A stretch of 64,000 nt of DNA from RPQJ01 sp963846885 (GTDB lineage Bacteria > Pseudomonadota > Gammaproteobacteria > Steroidobacterales > Steroidobacteraceae). The translations under genes and the position numbers were made by a program. This document shows, one piece after another, positions 18,777-26,777 of this stretch; within the stretch, counting starts at the first letter, position 1; every line of letters starts with the position of its first letter. The stretch covers positions 124,001-188,000 of the forward strand of contig CAWJXS010000002.1 in NCBI GenBank assembly GCA_963846885.1, given 5' to 3'. The notes under the pieces were generated by a model. It was not told the DNA's origin and ran no database searches. It was given only the letters and a program-made list of their open reading frames with translations.

Positions 18777-20114
18777 TCAGCGGATGGGGATGACGAGCAT
18801 CGCGCTGCCGCGACGAATCTGGACCACGAAGGCCGCCTGGCCTTCGGTGGCGCGCCGGAAGTCGGCAACGCTTGCGACGCGCGTGCGGCCGACCGCCAGG
18901 ATCACGTCGTTCGCGCGCAAGCCGCGCTGCGCTGCCGGGCTGCCTTCGGCCACCGAGCGGATCAGCACGCCGTTCTGGCTGTCGATGATGTCGGCGCCTT
19001 CGAGGCCCGGGTGCGTTCCGGCCGCCTTCGCTTCGGCCGTGGCATCGCGCTCGCTCACCACCGCAGTCACGCGACGCGGCTTGCCTTCACGCAGCAACGA
19101 GAGGTCGACCTTCTCGCCGATGCTGATCAGGCCGATGGAATTGCGCAGGCTGCCCGCGTCCTTGACCGGACGGCCATTCACCGCCGTGATCACGTCGCCG
19201 GCTTTCACGCCCGCCTTTTCCGCGGCCGAGCCTTCGACCACCTGCGAAACCAGCGCGCCCTGGGTGCCTTCGGGCAGGTCCATGCTCGTCGCGATCTCGG
19301 GGACCAGCGTCTGGATGTTCACGCCGAGCACGCCACGCTTCACCGCGCCGAACTTGATGAGCTGGTTCATCACCGTCTTCATCATGTTCGACGGGATCGC
19401 GAAGCCGATGCCGATGTTGCCGCCGGTGCGCGAGAGGATCGCGGAATTCACGCCGACGAGCTGGCCGCTGAGGTTGACCAGCGCACCGCCGGAATTGCCG
19501 GGGTTGATCGAAGCGTCGGTCTGGATGAAGTCCTCGTAGCCTTCGGGGTTGATGCCGGAGCGGCCGAGCGCGCTCACGATGCCGGAGGTCACGGTATGGC
19601 CGAGGCCGAAGGGATTGCCGATGGCGACGACGAAATCGCCGACTTCCGCGCGATCGGAATCGGCGATGGGCAGGTCGACGAGGTTGCCGGCCTGCACCTT
19701 GAGCACCGCGACGTCCGAACCCGGATCCGTGCCGATGACTTTCGCCTTGAGCGAACGGTTGTCGAGCAGTTGCACGGTGATGTCCGTGGCGTTTTCGACG
19801 ACGTGCGCGTTGGTGATGATGTAGCCGTTCTTGGCGTCGACGATGACGCCCGAGCCGGCGCTCTGGAATTCACGCTGGCGCGGCTGCTGGTTCGGGCCCT
19901 CGAAAAAGCGGCGGAAGAACGGGTCGTTGAGCAGCGGGTTCTGCTCCTGCACGGTGCCGCGGGTCGCGATGTTCACGACCGCAGGCGACACGCGCTTCAG
20001 CATCGGCGCGAGGGACGGCACCGGCGTCTCGCCAACGGCGGCTGGGAGCTGTGCGCCCGCAACGGACGACCAGGCGGCGAGCAATAGGGTGGCGAGGCTC
20101 AGGGAGAACTTCAT
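18777..20114 (-). CDS. Periplasmic Do-family serine endoprotease (DegP/DegQ/MucD type)
   Basis: 445 residues with a signal peptide ending SSVAGAQ near residue 22. The trypsin-like domain carries H104 (ITNAHVVEN), D134 (GSDVAVLK) and S207 (NPGNSGGALV). Two PDZ domains follow (RGVLGVNIQ at about 265 and NGVLIRSVAEG at about 385). These enzymes degrade or refold misfolded periplasmic proteins. Whether it corresponds to DegP, DegQ or MucD cannot be settled from sequence alone; the long Q-linker between residues 55 and 85 (FFRRFFEGPNQQPRQRE) is of the DegQ/MucD kind. I saw no convincing sigma-E promoter upstream. Confidence 0.93.
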   Translation of the reverse strand: MKFSLSLATLLLAAWSSVAGAQLPAAVGETPVPSLAPMLKRVSPAVVNIATRGTVQEQNPLLNDPFFRRFFEGPNQQPRQREFQSAGSGVIVDAKNGYIITNAHVVENATDITVQLLDNRSLKAKVIGTDPGSDVAVLKVQAGNLVDLPIADSDRAEVGDFVVAIGNPFGLGHTVTSGIVSALGRSGINPEGYEDFIQTDASINPGNSGGALVNLSGQLVGVNSAILSRTGGNIGIGFAIPSNMMKTVMNQLIKFGAVKRGVLGVNIQTLVPEIATSMDLPEGTQGALVSQVVEGSAAEKAGVKAGDVITAVNGRPVKDAGSLRNSIGLISIGEKVDLSLLREGKPRRVTAVVSERDATAEAKAAGTHPGLEGADIIDSQNGVLIRSVAEGSPAAQRGLRANDVILAVGRTRVASVADFRRATEGQAAFVVQIRRGSAMLVIPIR

Positions 20115-20281
20115 TTGCTGTCTTTTCCTAGGAACTGGACGGTGTGTTGCCAGCCGGCGCGCAGTTTATCAGGGGGGCGTTCCACCCCTGACGCACCAGT
20201 TGGTCACGCTTCGGACTGTCGCGCCCGTGCCGAGTTCCGCAAACCAAGCAGGTCCGGTGGCGACGCGCCAGTGGGTAAGGC

Positions 20282-20290
20282 TGTGGATAA
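20282..20290 (-). promoter_or_regulatory. Perfect DnaA box upstream of nrdJ
   Basis: TGTGGATAA is the exact complement of the DnaA consensus TTATCCACA. It lies about 415 nt before the nrdJa ATG. In E. coli the nrdAB promoter is controlled by DnaA boxes, so a link between replication initiation and nucleotide reduction is plausible here. A single site could also be chance. Confidence 0.45.
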
Positions 20291-20479
20291 CGTGTGCGGG
20301 GGCGGTGCGCTGGCGGTGCAGCGGCCCAGACACAAGATGTTGTGGTCGGGCTACAAATACCACTTGACGCGCGAGGACTTTCGGGCGTGCAGTCAAAAAC
20401 TGGAGCGAGTCTCGTAAGTGACTGAATTACAGATGAAAAAACTTCACCCGCTACCCGCTTCGGCAGGCTTAAACAGCAG

Positions 20480-20506
20480 TTGACGGCTGTCCGGACGGTG
20501 CATAGT
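20480..20506 (+). promoter_or_regulatory. Possible sigma-70 promoter of nrdJa-nrdJb
   Basis: TTGACG (20480-20485) is followed by CATAGT (20501-20506) with a short 15-nt spacer. One copy of the AGATGTTGTG repeat begins 17 nt downstream, where a repressor could act. The leader would be about 190 nt and contains a CCCC/GGGG hairpin near 20548-20558. Confidence 0.35.
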
Positions 20507-20705
20507 CTTGCGCCCCTGACCCTAGATGTTGTGTCCGGCACGAGCGTCCCCTCAGGGGGTTTCAAGGGCGCTCCGAGCAGACCGCACACCGGGGCCGGTC
20601 GGGTTTTCTGCTGTTTTCTGCGCCTGGCGTGGAGCAGCGACCCGGAGGGGGACGTATTTCCATTCAATCTGCAGCCACCGAGATCCGGGGAGCCGTGTTG
20701 CCGCA

Positions 20706-22847
20706 ATGAGCACCGCCGTGAAATTGCATTCCACTGATGCGCGCAGCATCCCGTTCCAAGAAGCGTCGCTGGACATCTGGGACAAGAAATACCGCCTGTC
20801 TGCCAAGGACGGAACGCCCATCGACCGCTCGATGGACGACACGTACAAGCGTGTCGCCCGTGCGCTGGCCGACGTCGAGGCGCCCGAATTGCGCGAGACC
20901 TGGAACGAGCGCTTCCTCTGGGCGTTGCGCCGCGGCGCCATTCCCGCCGGCCGCGTCACGTCCAACGCCGGCGCGCAGGAGCACAAGCCCGCCACGTCGA
21001 CCATCAATTGCACGGTGTCCGGCACCATCCGCGACTCGATGGACGACATCCTGGGCAAGGTGCACGAAGCCGGCCTCACGCTGAAGGCCGGCTGCGGCAT
21101 CGGCTACGAATTCTCGACGCTGCGCCCGCGCGGCGCGTACGTCTCGGGTGCGGGCGCCTATACCTCGGGCCCCCTCTCGTTCATGGATATCTACGACAAG
21201 ATGTGCTTCACCGTGTCGTCGGCCGGCGGTCGCCGCGGCGCGCAGATGGGCACGTTCGACGTCGGCCACCCCGACGCGATGGAATTCATCCGCGCCAAGC
21301 GCGAAGCGGGACGTCTGCGGCAGTTCAACCTGTCGCTGCTCATCACCGACGAATTCATGCGCGCCGTGCGCGAAGACCGCGACTGGCAGCTCGCCTTCCC
21401 GGTGCGCGAAGCCGAGATCGTCGGCGAGAACACGGCCGACCGCGGCAAGTTCCTGTGGCGCGAATGGCCGGATGCATCCAACTACGTCCGCAACGACGAA
21501 GGCCTGGTGCTCTGCAAGATCTACAAGACGCTGCCGGCCAAGCGCATGTGGGACGTCATCATGTCGTCCACGTACGATTTCGCCGAACCCGGCTTCGTGC
21601 TGATCGACCGCGTCAACGAGATGAACAACAACTGGTGGTGCGAATCGATCCGCGCCACCAACCCGTGCGGCGAGCAGCCGCTGCCGCCGTACGGCTCGTG
21701 CCTGCTGGGTTCGGTCAACCTGACCAACTTCGTGCGCGATCCGTTCACCGACGAAGCACGCTTCGACTGGGAAGAATATCGCGAGGTCGTCCGCGTCTTC
21801 ACGCGCATGCTCGACAACGTAGTCGAGATCAACGGCCTGCCGCTCGAGCAGCAGCGCAACGAGATCACGCGCAAGCGCCGCCACGGCATGGGCTTCCTGG
21901 GGCTGGGTTCGACCATCACCATGCTGCGCATGAAGTACGGCTCGCGCGAGTCGGTCGGCTTCACCGAGCGCGTGTCCAAAGAGATGGCGATTGCCGGCTG
22001 GGAAGCCGGCCTCAGCCTGGCCGAAGAGAAAGGCCCGGCTCCCATCATGAGCGAAGAGTTCGTCGTCACCGCCGAGATGCTGCGCAAGCGTCCGGAGATG
22101 GCGCGCGACGGCATCAAGGTTGGCGACAAGCTGCCGGGTCGCGTGCTGCACGCTCGCTACAGCCGCTACATGCAGCGCGTGGCCGGAGCCGCGCCCGAGC
22201 TCGTCGACAAGCTGGCGCAGAAAGGCGCGCGCTTCACGCATCACAGTTCGATCGCGCCCACGGGCACGATCTCGCTGTCGCTCGCCAACAACGCTTCGAA
22301 CGGCATCGAGCCTTCGTTCGCGCACCACTACTTCCGCAACGTGATTCGCGAAGGCAAGAAGTCGAAGGAAAAGATCGACGTCTTCTCGTTCGAGCTGCTG
22401 GCCTACCGCGAGCTGATCAACCCGAAGGCGCTGCCGGGCAGCGAGAACGTCTCCGAGAGGCTGCCCGAGTACTTCACGACGGCCGACGACGTCACGCCGC
22501 GCGAGCATGTCGACATCCAGGCGGCCTCGCAGAAATGGGTCGATTCGTCGATCTCGAAGACGGCCAACGTGCCCTCGGACTACAAGTACGAGGACTTCAA
22601 GGACATCTACCTCTACGCGCACGAGCAGGGCCTGAAAGGCTGCACCACGTTCCGCTTCAACCCCGAGGCGTTCCAGGGCGTGCTGGTCAAGGAAGAAGAC
22701 CTGAAGAACACCACCTACGTGTTCACCCTCGAGGACGGTACCGAGGTCGAGGTCAAGGGCGACGAGCAGTTGGAGTACGACGGCGAAATGCACACCGCCG
22801 CCAACCTCTACGACGCCATCAAAGAAGGCTATTACGGCAAGTTCTGA
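20706..22847 (+). CDS. nrdJa: Adenosylcobalamin-dependent (class II) ribonucleotide reductase, large part
   Basis: 713 residues. It includes TSTINCTVSGTIRDSMDDI, AGCGIGYEFSTLRPRGA, SSAGGRRGAQMGTFDV, the RATNPCGEQPLPPYGSCLLG active-site loop and SIAPTGTISLSLANNASNGI, in the class II order. It reduces ribonucleotides to deoxyribonucleotides with an adenosylcobalamin-generated thiyl radical, independent of oxygen. The usual C-terminal cysteine tail is missing and supplied by the next gene, as in Pseudomonas aeruginosa NrdJa/NrdJb. ATG 20706 starts MSTAVKLHSTDARSIPFQEA; a longer upstream frame has no conserved text. No cobalamin riboswitch precedes it. Confidence 0.95.
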   Translation: MSTAVKLHSTDARSIPFQEASLDIWDKKYRLSAKDGTPIDRSMDDTYKRVARALADVEAPELRETWNERFLWALRRGAIPAGRVTSNAGAQEHKPATSTINCTVSGTIRDSMDDILGKVHEAGLTLKAGCGIGYEFSTLRPRGAYVSGAGAYTSGPLSFMDIYDKMCFTVSSAGGRRGAQMGTFDVGHPDAMEFIRAKREAGRLRQFNLSLLITDEFMRAVREDRDWQLAFPVREAEIVGENTADRGKFLWREWPDASNYVRNDEGLVLCKIYKTLPAKRMWDVIMSSTYDFAEPGFVLIDRVNEMNNNWWCESIRATNPCGEQPLPPYGSCLLGSVNLTNFVRDPFTDEARFDWEEYREVVRVFTRMLDNVVEINGLPLEQQRNEITRKRRHGMGFLGLGSTITMLRMKYGSRESVGFTERVSKEMAIAGWEAGLSLAEEKGPAPIMSEEFVVTAEMLRKRPEMARDGIKVGDKLPGRVLHARYSRYMQRVAGAAPELVDKLAQKGARFTHHSSIAPTGTISLSLANNASNGIEPSFAHHYFRNVIREGKKSKEKIDVFSFELLAYRELINPKALPGSENVSERLPEYFTTADDVTPREHVDIQAASQKWVDSSISKTANVPSDYKYEDFKDIYLYAHEQGLKGCTTFRFNPEAFQGVLVKEEDLKNTTYVFTLEDGTEVEVKGDEQLEYDGEMHTAANLYDAIKEGYYGKF

Positions 22848-22864
22848 GCGGGATACAAGCACCG

Positions 22865-23587
22865 ATGAGCGCGCACAAGATCGACAAGAAGATCACCAAG
22901 ATCCGGGTGGTCACGCCCGCCGACAGGGAAAAGGCCGAGGCCGAGGCGGCTGCCAAGGCCAGGGATCCGGTGGTCGACCCGCGGTACCCCAACGTCATCC
23001 GGATGCACGAGAAGCTCGAGCGACCGGAAGAACTGATTGGTTCCACCTACAAGATCAAGACGCCGGTGTCGGATCACGCGATGTACGTGACCATCAACGA
23101 CATCCTGCTGAACGAGGGCACGCCGCACGAGCAGCGCCGTCCGTTCGAGATCTTCATCAACTCGAAGAACCTCGATCACTACCAGTGGATCGTGGCGCTG
23201 ACGCGCATCATCTCGGCGGTCTTCCGCAAGGGTGGCGACGTCACGTTCATGGTCGAGGAACTGAAGGCCGTGTTCGACCCGCGCGGCGGCTACTGGCAGG
23301 CCGGCGGCAAGTTCATGCCGTCGATCATCGCCGAGCTGGGCCACGTGATCGAGAAGCACATGCAGAAGATCGGCCTGCTGCGCAAGCCGGAGATGGACGA
23401 GCACCGCAAGGCGCTGATCGACCAGAAGCGCAGCGAGTACGAAGCGCAGCAGAAGCAGCAGGACGCCTTCGCCAAGGCAGACTACCCGCAGGGCGCGCAG
23501 CTGTGCCTGAAGTGCAGCACGGCGGCCGTGGTCATGATGGACGGCTGCATGACCTGCCTGAACTGCGGCGACTCGAAGTGCGGCTGA
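22865..23587 (+). CDS. nrdJb: Class II ribonucleotide reductase C-terminal subunit
   Basis: 240 residues beginning 17 nt after nrdJa. It contains the TSCPD-type domain (MYVTINDILLNEGTPHEQRR, PFEIFINSKNLDHYQWIVAL, FRKGGDVTFMVEELKAVFDP). It ends with a cysteine-rich tail: CLKCS at about residue 215, then CMTCLNCGDSKCG, the redox-active and zinc-type cysteines needed to re-reduce the active site. Charged helices separate the two. The split matches the NrdJb pattern of Pseudomonas. A strong terminator follows 65 nt after the stop, defining a two-gene operon. Confidence 0.93.
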   Translation: MSAHKIDKKITKIRVVTPADREKAEAEAAAKARDPVVDPRYPNVIRMHEKLERPEELIGSTYKIKTPVSDHAMYVTINDILLNEGTPHEQRRPFEIFINSKNLDHYQWIVALTRIISAVFRKGGDVTFMVEELKAVFDPRGGYWQAGGKFMPSIIAELGHVIEKHMQKIGLLRKPEMDEHRKALIDQKRSEYEAQQKQQDAFAKADYPQGAQLCLKCSTAAVVMMDGCMTCLNCGDSKCG

Positions 23588-23652
23588 CAGAATTCAAGAG
23601 TTGAGCTGAGAGACTAACCCGACCGAGACCATGGAAGGGCGCTGATGAGCGA

Positions 23653-23686
23653 GGGCGGGAACAGGTGCGTTCCCGCCCTTTTTTAT
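23653..23686 (+). terminator. Intrinsic terminator of the nrdJ operon
   Basis: GGGCGGGAAC pairs with GTTCCCGCCC across a 6-nt loop and is followed by TTTTTTATTT. Confidence 0.92.
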
Positions 23687-23790
23687 TTGGGCCTGCCGCA
23701 GAGGCGTTTCGCTGCTGTCAGCGGGTGGGGTTCAAGCGGACATTCGCGAACGGGTAAGATCGGCCACAAGCAGACCTTCGCCGGACAAAG

Positions 23791-23815
23791 AAGCCCCGGC
23801 GCGGGGCCGGGGCTT
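23791..23815. terminator. Second perfect hairpin downstream of nrdJ
   Basis: AAGCCCCGGC pairs with GCCGGGGCTT over a 5-nt loop. A weak A-run precedes it (ACAAAG) and no T-tract follows, so it is at best a backup terminator, more likely for minus-strand transcripts. Confidence 0.45.
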
Positions 23816-23887
23816 CGTGTGCTGTCGCGTGCAAGAGTGAGCATCAACTGCTAGTGCAACGTCTGCGCGCCAGCAGCATTCAGGCTC

Positions 23888-24244
23888 TTACTTGCCTGAT
23901 CCCAGGCATTTGCGCTCAACGGTGTAGCCCTTCTCGAGCTCCGCGATCAGGTTTCCATCGGCATCGAGCCTGACAACGTACTGGTTATCGATCGCGTACA
24001 TCGGACCGTCACCCTCCAGCGGTCGATAGACCCACCTGAAGGTGAACCTGTAAGTCTCACCCGTCCCAAGCTTGATTACGTTACTGAAATTCTCATGACC
24101 CTGACCAAACCATTTGCGCTTGGTCCAGAGACCTTCAGCTATGGACGAGAACGACGAGATCTCGACGTAATGATACTCCCGGTCGAGGTATACTCGAAGT
24201 GCATGCCCGCTTACCCGACCAATCGCCTGGATACTCAGCGCGGC
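23888..24244 (-). pseudogene. Truncated open frame without a start codon, probable gene remnant
   Basis: On the minus strand 118 codons are open from just after a TAG (24245-24247) to TAA at 23888. The translation looks like real protein (HALRVYLDREYHYVEISSFS, ETYRFTFRWVYRPLEGDGPM, YAIDNQYVVRLDADGNLIAE, ending KCLGSGK). It has alternating hydrophobic strands and a balanced composition unlike the Arg-rich shadow frames of the GC-rich genes. There is no ATG, GTG or TTG near the 5' end; the first ATG is past the middle. It is therefore read as the C-terminal fragment of a decayed or foreign gene. I do not recognise the family. Confidence 0.5.
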
Positions 24245-24247
24245 CTA

Positions 24248-24799
24248 ACTGTTGTTAGTCGCCTATGAAAGTGCGGACCGCCTGATTGCTACACGGAGTT
24301 CCGGCATACTCTTGGAGCTATTGGCGACCAACTCCCCGGCGAGCCCACGCTGTTTCGCACACAGCGGTCCGGCGCATGGTCAGCGCCATCATCACGTATT
24401 CATGCGACAATCTTCTGGCTAGAGTTCTTGGATATCGGATACATTCGCCGATGGACGGAAATCCTTCGATGGTCTTTCGCTCGCTGAGGCCACACCGGCA
24501 GATGCGCACCGGTATTTATGCCTTGTCGCTGCAGATTGCCGAGCTAGCTAAATCTGGATGCGCCAAATCATGACGCCGGCAGGCGATACGTCGCGCAAGC
24601 ATTCGCATTGGATCGATCAGCACTTCATGGAGGGCGCGACCCGTGAGCCTGCGACGCCAGTCGAGAGTCCGCTCAGGGTCGACAATTGTCCGTCGGGGAT
24701 TAATTGCCAAGTAGAATTTGACGTTTCAGCTGAAACGTCGAAACGCGGCTAGCAGCGGCCCGTCGTTCGATTTGAAGTCATGCGTCAGGGGAAAGCTAC
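24248..24799. other. Gene-poor, less GC-rich region
   Basis: About 550 bp with visibly lower GC than the flanks. Short frames exist (for example plus strand 24269-24487, open but lacking a start), none with recognisable protein. It contains a perfect 20-bp palindrome at 24720-24739 just before the hydrolase gene. Together with the remnant at 23888-24244 it looks like a decayed acquired segment. Confidence 0.5.
24720..24739. promoter_or_regulatory. Perfect 20-bp palindrome upstream of the alpha/beta hydrolase
   Basis: GACGTTTCAGCTGAAACGTC is its own complement, 60 nt before the hydrolase start. This is the size and symmetry of an operator for a dimeric regulator; it could also be the end of a lost mobile element. 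Confidence 0.5.
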
Positions 24800-25765
24800 G
24801 TGAATCCAAGTCTTGCCAGGGCCTTGCTGCCTGCGATCGTGCTGCTCGCGCTCACCGGCTGCGCTCAAACTCATCCGCTCCCCGACGATGGTTTTGTGGC
24901 CGTGCCCGGTGGCCGGGTCGCGTTCCGAGTCACCGGCCAGTCCGGCGGCGTCCCGGTCCTGATGATCCACGGCGGGCCCGGCGGCACGGGCTGCTCGTAC
25001 CCCGACACGATGCAGGGTGTCGCCGCGTCGAGACCCGTCGTCACCTACGACCAGCTCGGCTCGGGGAATTCGGACCGTATGCTGAACCTCGAGCGCGATG
25101 CCGTGCTGTCGCGCTTCGTTGCGGAAGTGACCGCGATCCGCGCGCAGCTCGGGCTTCAGGAGTTGCACCTCGTCGGCCACTCCTGGGGAGCGGCCATCGC
25201 GCTCGAGTATCTGCTGACCGGTGACCGGAAGGGCGTGCGTTCCGTGACTTTCGTCGGACCACTGCTGTCGACGCCCCGCTGGATCGAAGATGCGAATTCG
25301 CTGGTCGCGAAGTTGCCGAAGGACGCCCAGGATGCGATCGCGGCGGCGAGGATGACAGGCAGTTTTGACTCGCCAGAGTTCCAGGCTGCAAACGACGTGT
25401 TCGAGAGCCAGTTTCTGGTGCGCACGCCGCGGTCGCAACGGCGCCTGCCCTCGTGCGAATCGACGCCGGTCCGGTTCAACGCCGGCCTGTACGAGCACAT
25501 GTGGGGTCCATCAGAATTTGTGGCCACCGGTACGCTGCGCGACTTCGACCGGATTGACCGGCTTGCAGAGATCAGGATTCCCACGCTGTTTCTCGTGGGC
25601 GAGCACGACGAGGCGCGACCGGAGACCATGCTGGAGTTCCAGGCCCTCGTGCCAGGGTCGGTCGTGAAGGTCATCCCAGGCGCGGCTCATGCGGTGAACG
25701 TCGACCAATCGCAGGCCTTCAATGAGGCGATCGCTGAGTTTCTTTCCACCGTCGAGACCCGGTAA
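24800..25765 (+). CDS. Alpha/beta-hydrolase lipoprotein, proline-iminopeptidase-like
   Basis: 321 residues from GTG 24800, chosen because it begins MNPSLARALLPAIVLLALTG and is followed by C, a lipobox signal peptide. The hydrolase core shows HGGPGGTG (oxyanion loop), VTYDQLGSGNSD, the nucleophile elbow VGHSWGAAIALEYL, the acid in VGEHDEARPE and the histidine in PGAAHAVNVDQ. HGGPGG is characteristic of proline iminopeptidases (S33), so a peptidase or amidase/esterase attached to the envelope is likely. A perfect palindrome precedes it and no partner gene is adjacent. Confidence 0.87.
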   Translation: MNPSLARALLPAIVLLALTGCAQTHPLPDDGFVAVPGGRVAFRVTGQSGGVPVLMIHGGPGGTGCSYPDTMQGVAASRPVVTYDQLGSGNSDRMLNLERDAVLSRFVAEVTAIRAQLGLQELHLVGHSWGAAIALEYLLTGDRKGVRSVTFVGPLLSTPRWIEDANSLVAKLPKDAQDAIAAARMTGSFDSPEFQAANDVFESQFLVRTPRSQRRLPSCESTPVRFNAGLYEHMWGPSEFVATGTLRDFDRIDRLAEIRIPTLFLVGEHDEARPETMLEFQALVPGSVVKVIPGAAHAVNVDQSQAFNEAIAEFLSTVETR

Positions 25766-25985
25766 ATCACGGCGGCAGATGACACTTGGGTTAGCCCATG
25801 GAGCATTGCCATTTACTCAAGTCCACGAACATTAGGTCGGTGTCCGGAGAATTGGGGGAAGCCCAGTCGGTCCGCTTGGGGTCGATTTTCCCCAGACGAC
25901 GACCGGTTGCAGAACCGTGGGATTCAGATGTTGGTGAGACAACGCACAGCAAAAGCGCACAAAGATCGATAAAATCCCGCGCCAC
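25766..25985. other. 220-bp spacer with several small dyads
   Basis: A 71-codon frame spans it but its translation is not protein-like. It carries GGGGAA...TTCCCC at about 25855-25895 and CGGTTgcagAACCG at about 25902-25915, and an AT-rich GATAAAAT at 25967-25974 that could be the -10 of the L,D-transpeptidase gene. I see no gene. Confidence 0.4.
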
Positions 25986-26777
25986 ATGGCACGTTGGCGC
26001 GAAACACGAGTGAAATTCTTACTTCCGGTCCTGGTGGCGATCGCGGCCCTGGCCGTCTCTGGTCACACACAGGCGCAAGGGTTCCAGTCCGGCTCCAGCG
26101 CCACGCCGACGGCAGCGGTGCCCACGGTTGCACCGGTGACGGATCCCACTGCGGTGGTTCCGGCCCCGGTTCAGGCGCCGGCTCCTGCACCCGCACCCAT
26201 GCCAGCGCCGGTTCCTGTTGCCACCATGGCGGCCAACACCGGTGTCTATGGCAGCGGTTCGTTCAGCTCGGTGAGCGGAGGCAGCGCACCGGTCGTCCCG
26301 GCGGTCGAGCCTGAGTCGGGCGGCTTCGGCGCGGGTTCGTCGGGCGGTTTCGAGATGGCCGAAAAGGTCGTCGTCGACAAAACGGAGCGCACGCTCTACC
26401 TGATGCGCCGCGGGCGTGTGCTCAAGCAGTACCCGATCAAGCTGGGCCTGAACCCCTATGGCCACAAGCAGCGGGAAGGCGACTTCCGCACGCCCGAGGG
26501 CAAGTACGAGCTGGTCGCGCGCAATCCGCGCAGCGAGTTCTTTCTCTCGATCAAGATCTCGTACCCCAACCGCGAAGACGCCGCCGTGGCCAGCGAAAGC
26601 GGGTTCCCGCCTGGCGGCCTCATCATGATCCATGGCCAGCCGAACGTGCCCAAGCGGCCGCCGGAGCACTACGCCACGCGGGACTGGACGGACGGTTGCA
26701 TCGCGCTCAGCAACGCCGACATGGTCGACGTCTGGCTGCGGACCACTGTCGGGATCCCGATCGAAATCAAGCCATGA
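25986..26777 (+). CDS. L,D-transpeptidase (YkuD domain), exported
   Basis: 263 residues. A signal peptide (VKFLLPVLVAIAALAVSG, then HTQAQG) is followed by a long Pro/Ala/Val/Ser-rich low-complexity linker to about residue 120. The YkuD catalytic domain begins VVVDKTERTLYLMRRGRVLK and ends with the signature IMIHGQPN, then RDWTDGCIALSNADMVD, giving the His and the catalytic Cys of SDGC-type motifs. Such enzymes cross-link peptidoglycan 3-3 or anchor lipoproteins in the periplasm. The GTG at 26010 (VKFLL) is an alternative start directly at the signal peptide. The last codons overlap the ppnN start (ATGATG), suggesting coupling. Confidence 0.9.
   Translation: MARWRETRVKFLLPVLVAIAALAVSGHTQAQGFQSGSSATPTAAVPTVAPVTDPTAVVPAPVQAPAPAPAPMPAPVPVATMAANTGVYGSGSFSSVSGGSAPVVPAVEPESGGFGAGSSGGFEMAEKVVVDKTERTLYLMRRGRVLKQYPIKLGLNPYGHKQREGDFRTPEGKYELVARNPRSEFFLSIKISYPNREDAAVASESGFPPGGLIMIHGQPNVPKRPPEHYATRDWTDGCIALSNADMVDVWLRTTVGIPIEIKP

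Larger units (their letters stand above)
20115..20705. other. 591-bp divergent control region of the Do protease and nrdJ
   Basis: No gene is apparent. It holds a perfect DnaA box (20282-20290), a possible nrdJ promoter (20480-20506), two copies of AGATGTTGTG (20335-20344 and 20524-20533) and a TCAGGGG/CCCCTGA hairpin near 20169-20192. The base composition around 20350-20480 is less GC-rich than the genes. Confidence 0.6.

Noticed and set aside
20330..20345. NrdR box upstream of nrdJ
   Set aside because: ACACAAGATGTTGTGG is an imperfect dyad with some likeness, but NrdR sites come as pairs about 30 bp apart, and the second similar site is 189 bp away with only one half matching.
24242..24260. 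Integron attC-like GCCTAAC ... GTTAGTC
   Set aside because: Only one half-site fits, the second has a T at a purine position, and no integrase or second attC is visible.
25798..26013. 71-codon ORF before the L,D-transpeptidase
   Set aside because: The translation is not protein-like, the opposite strand is equally open, and no ribosome-binding site precedes it.
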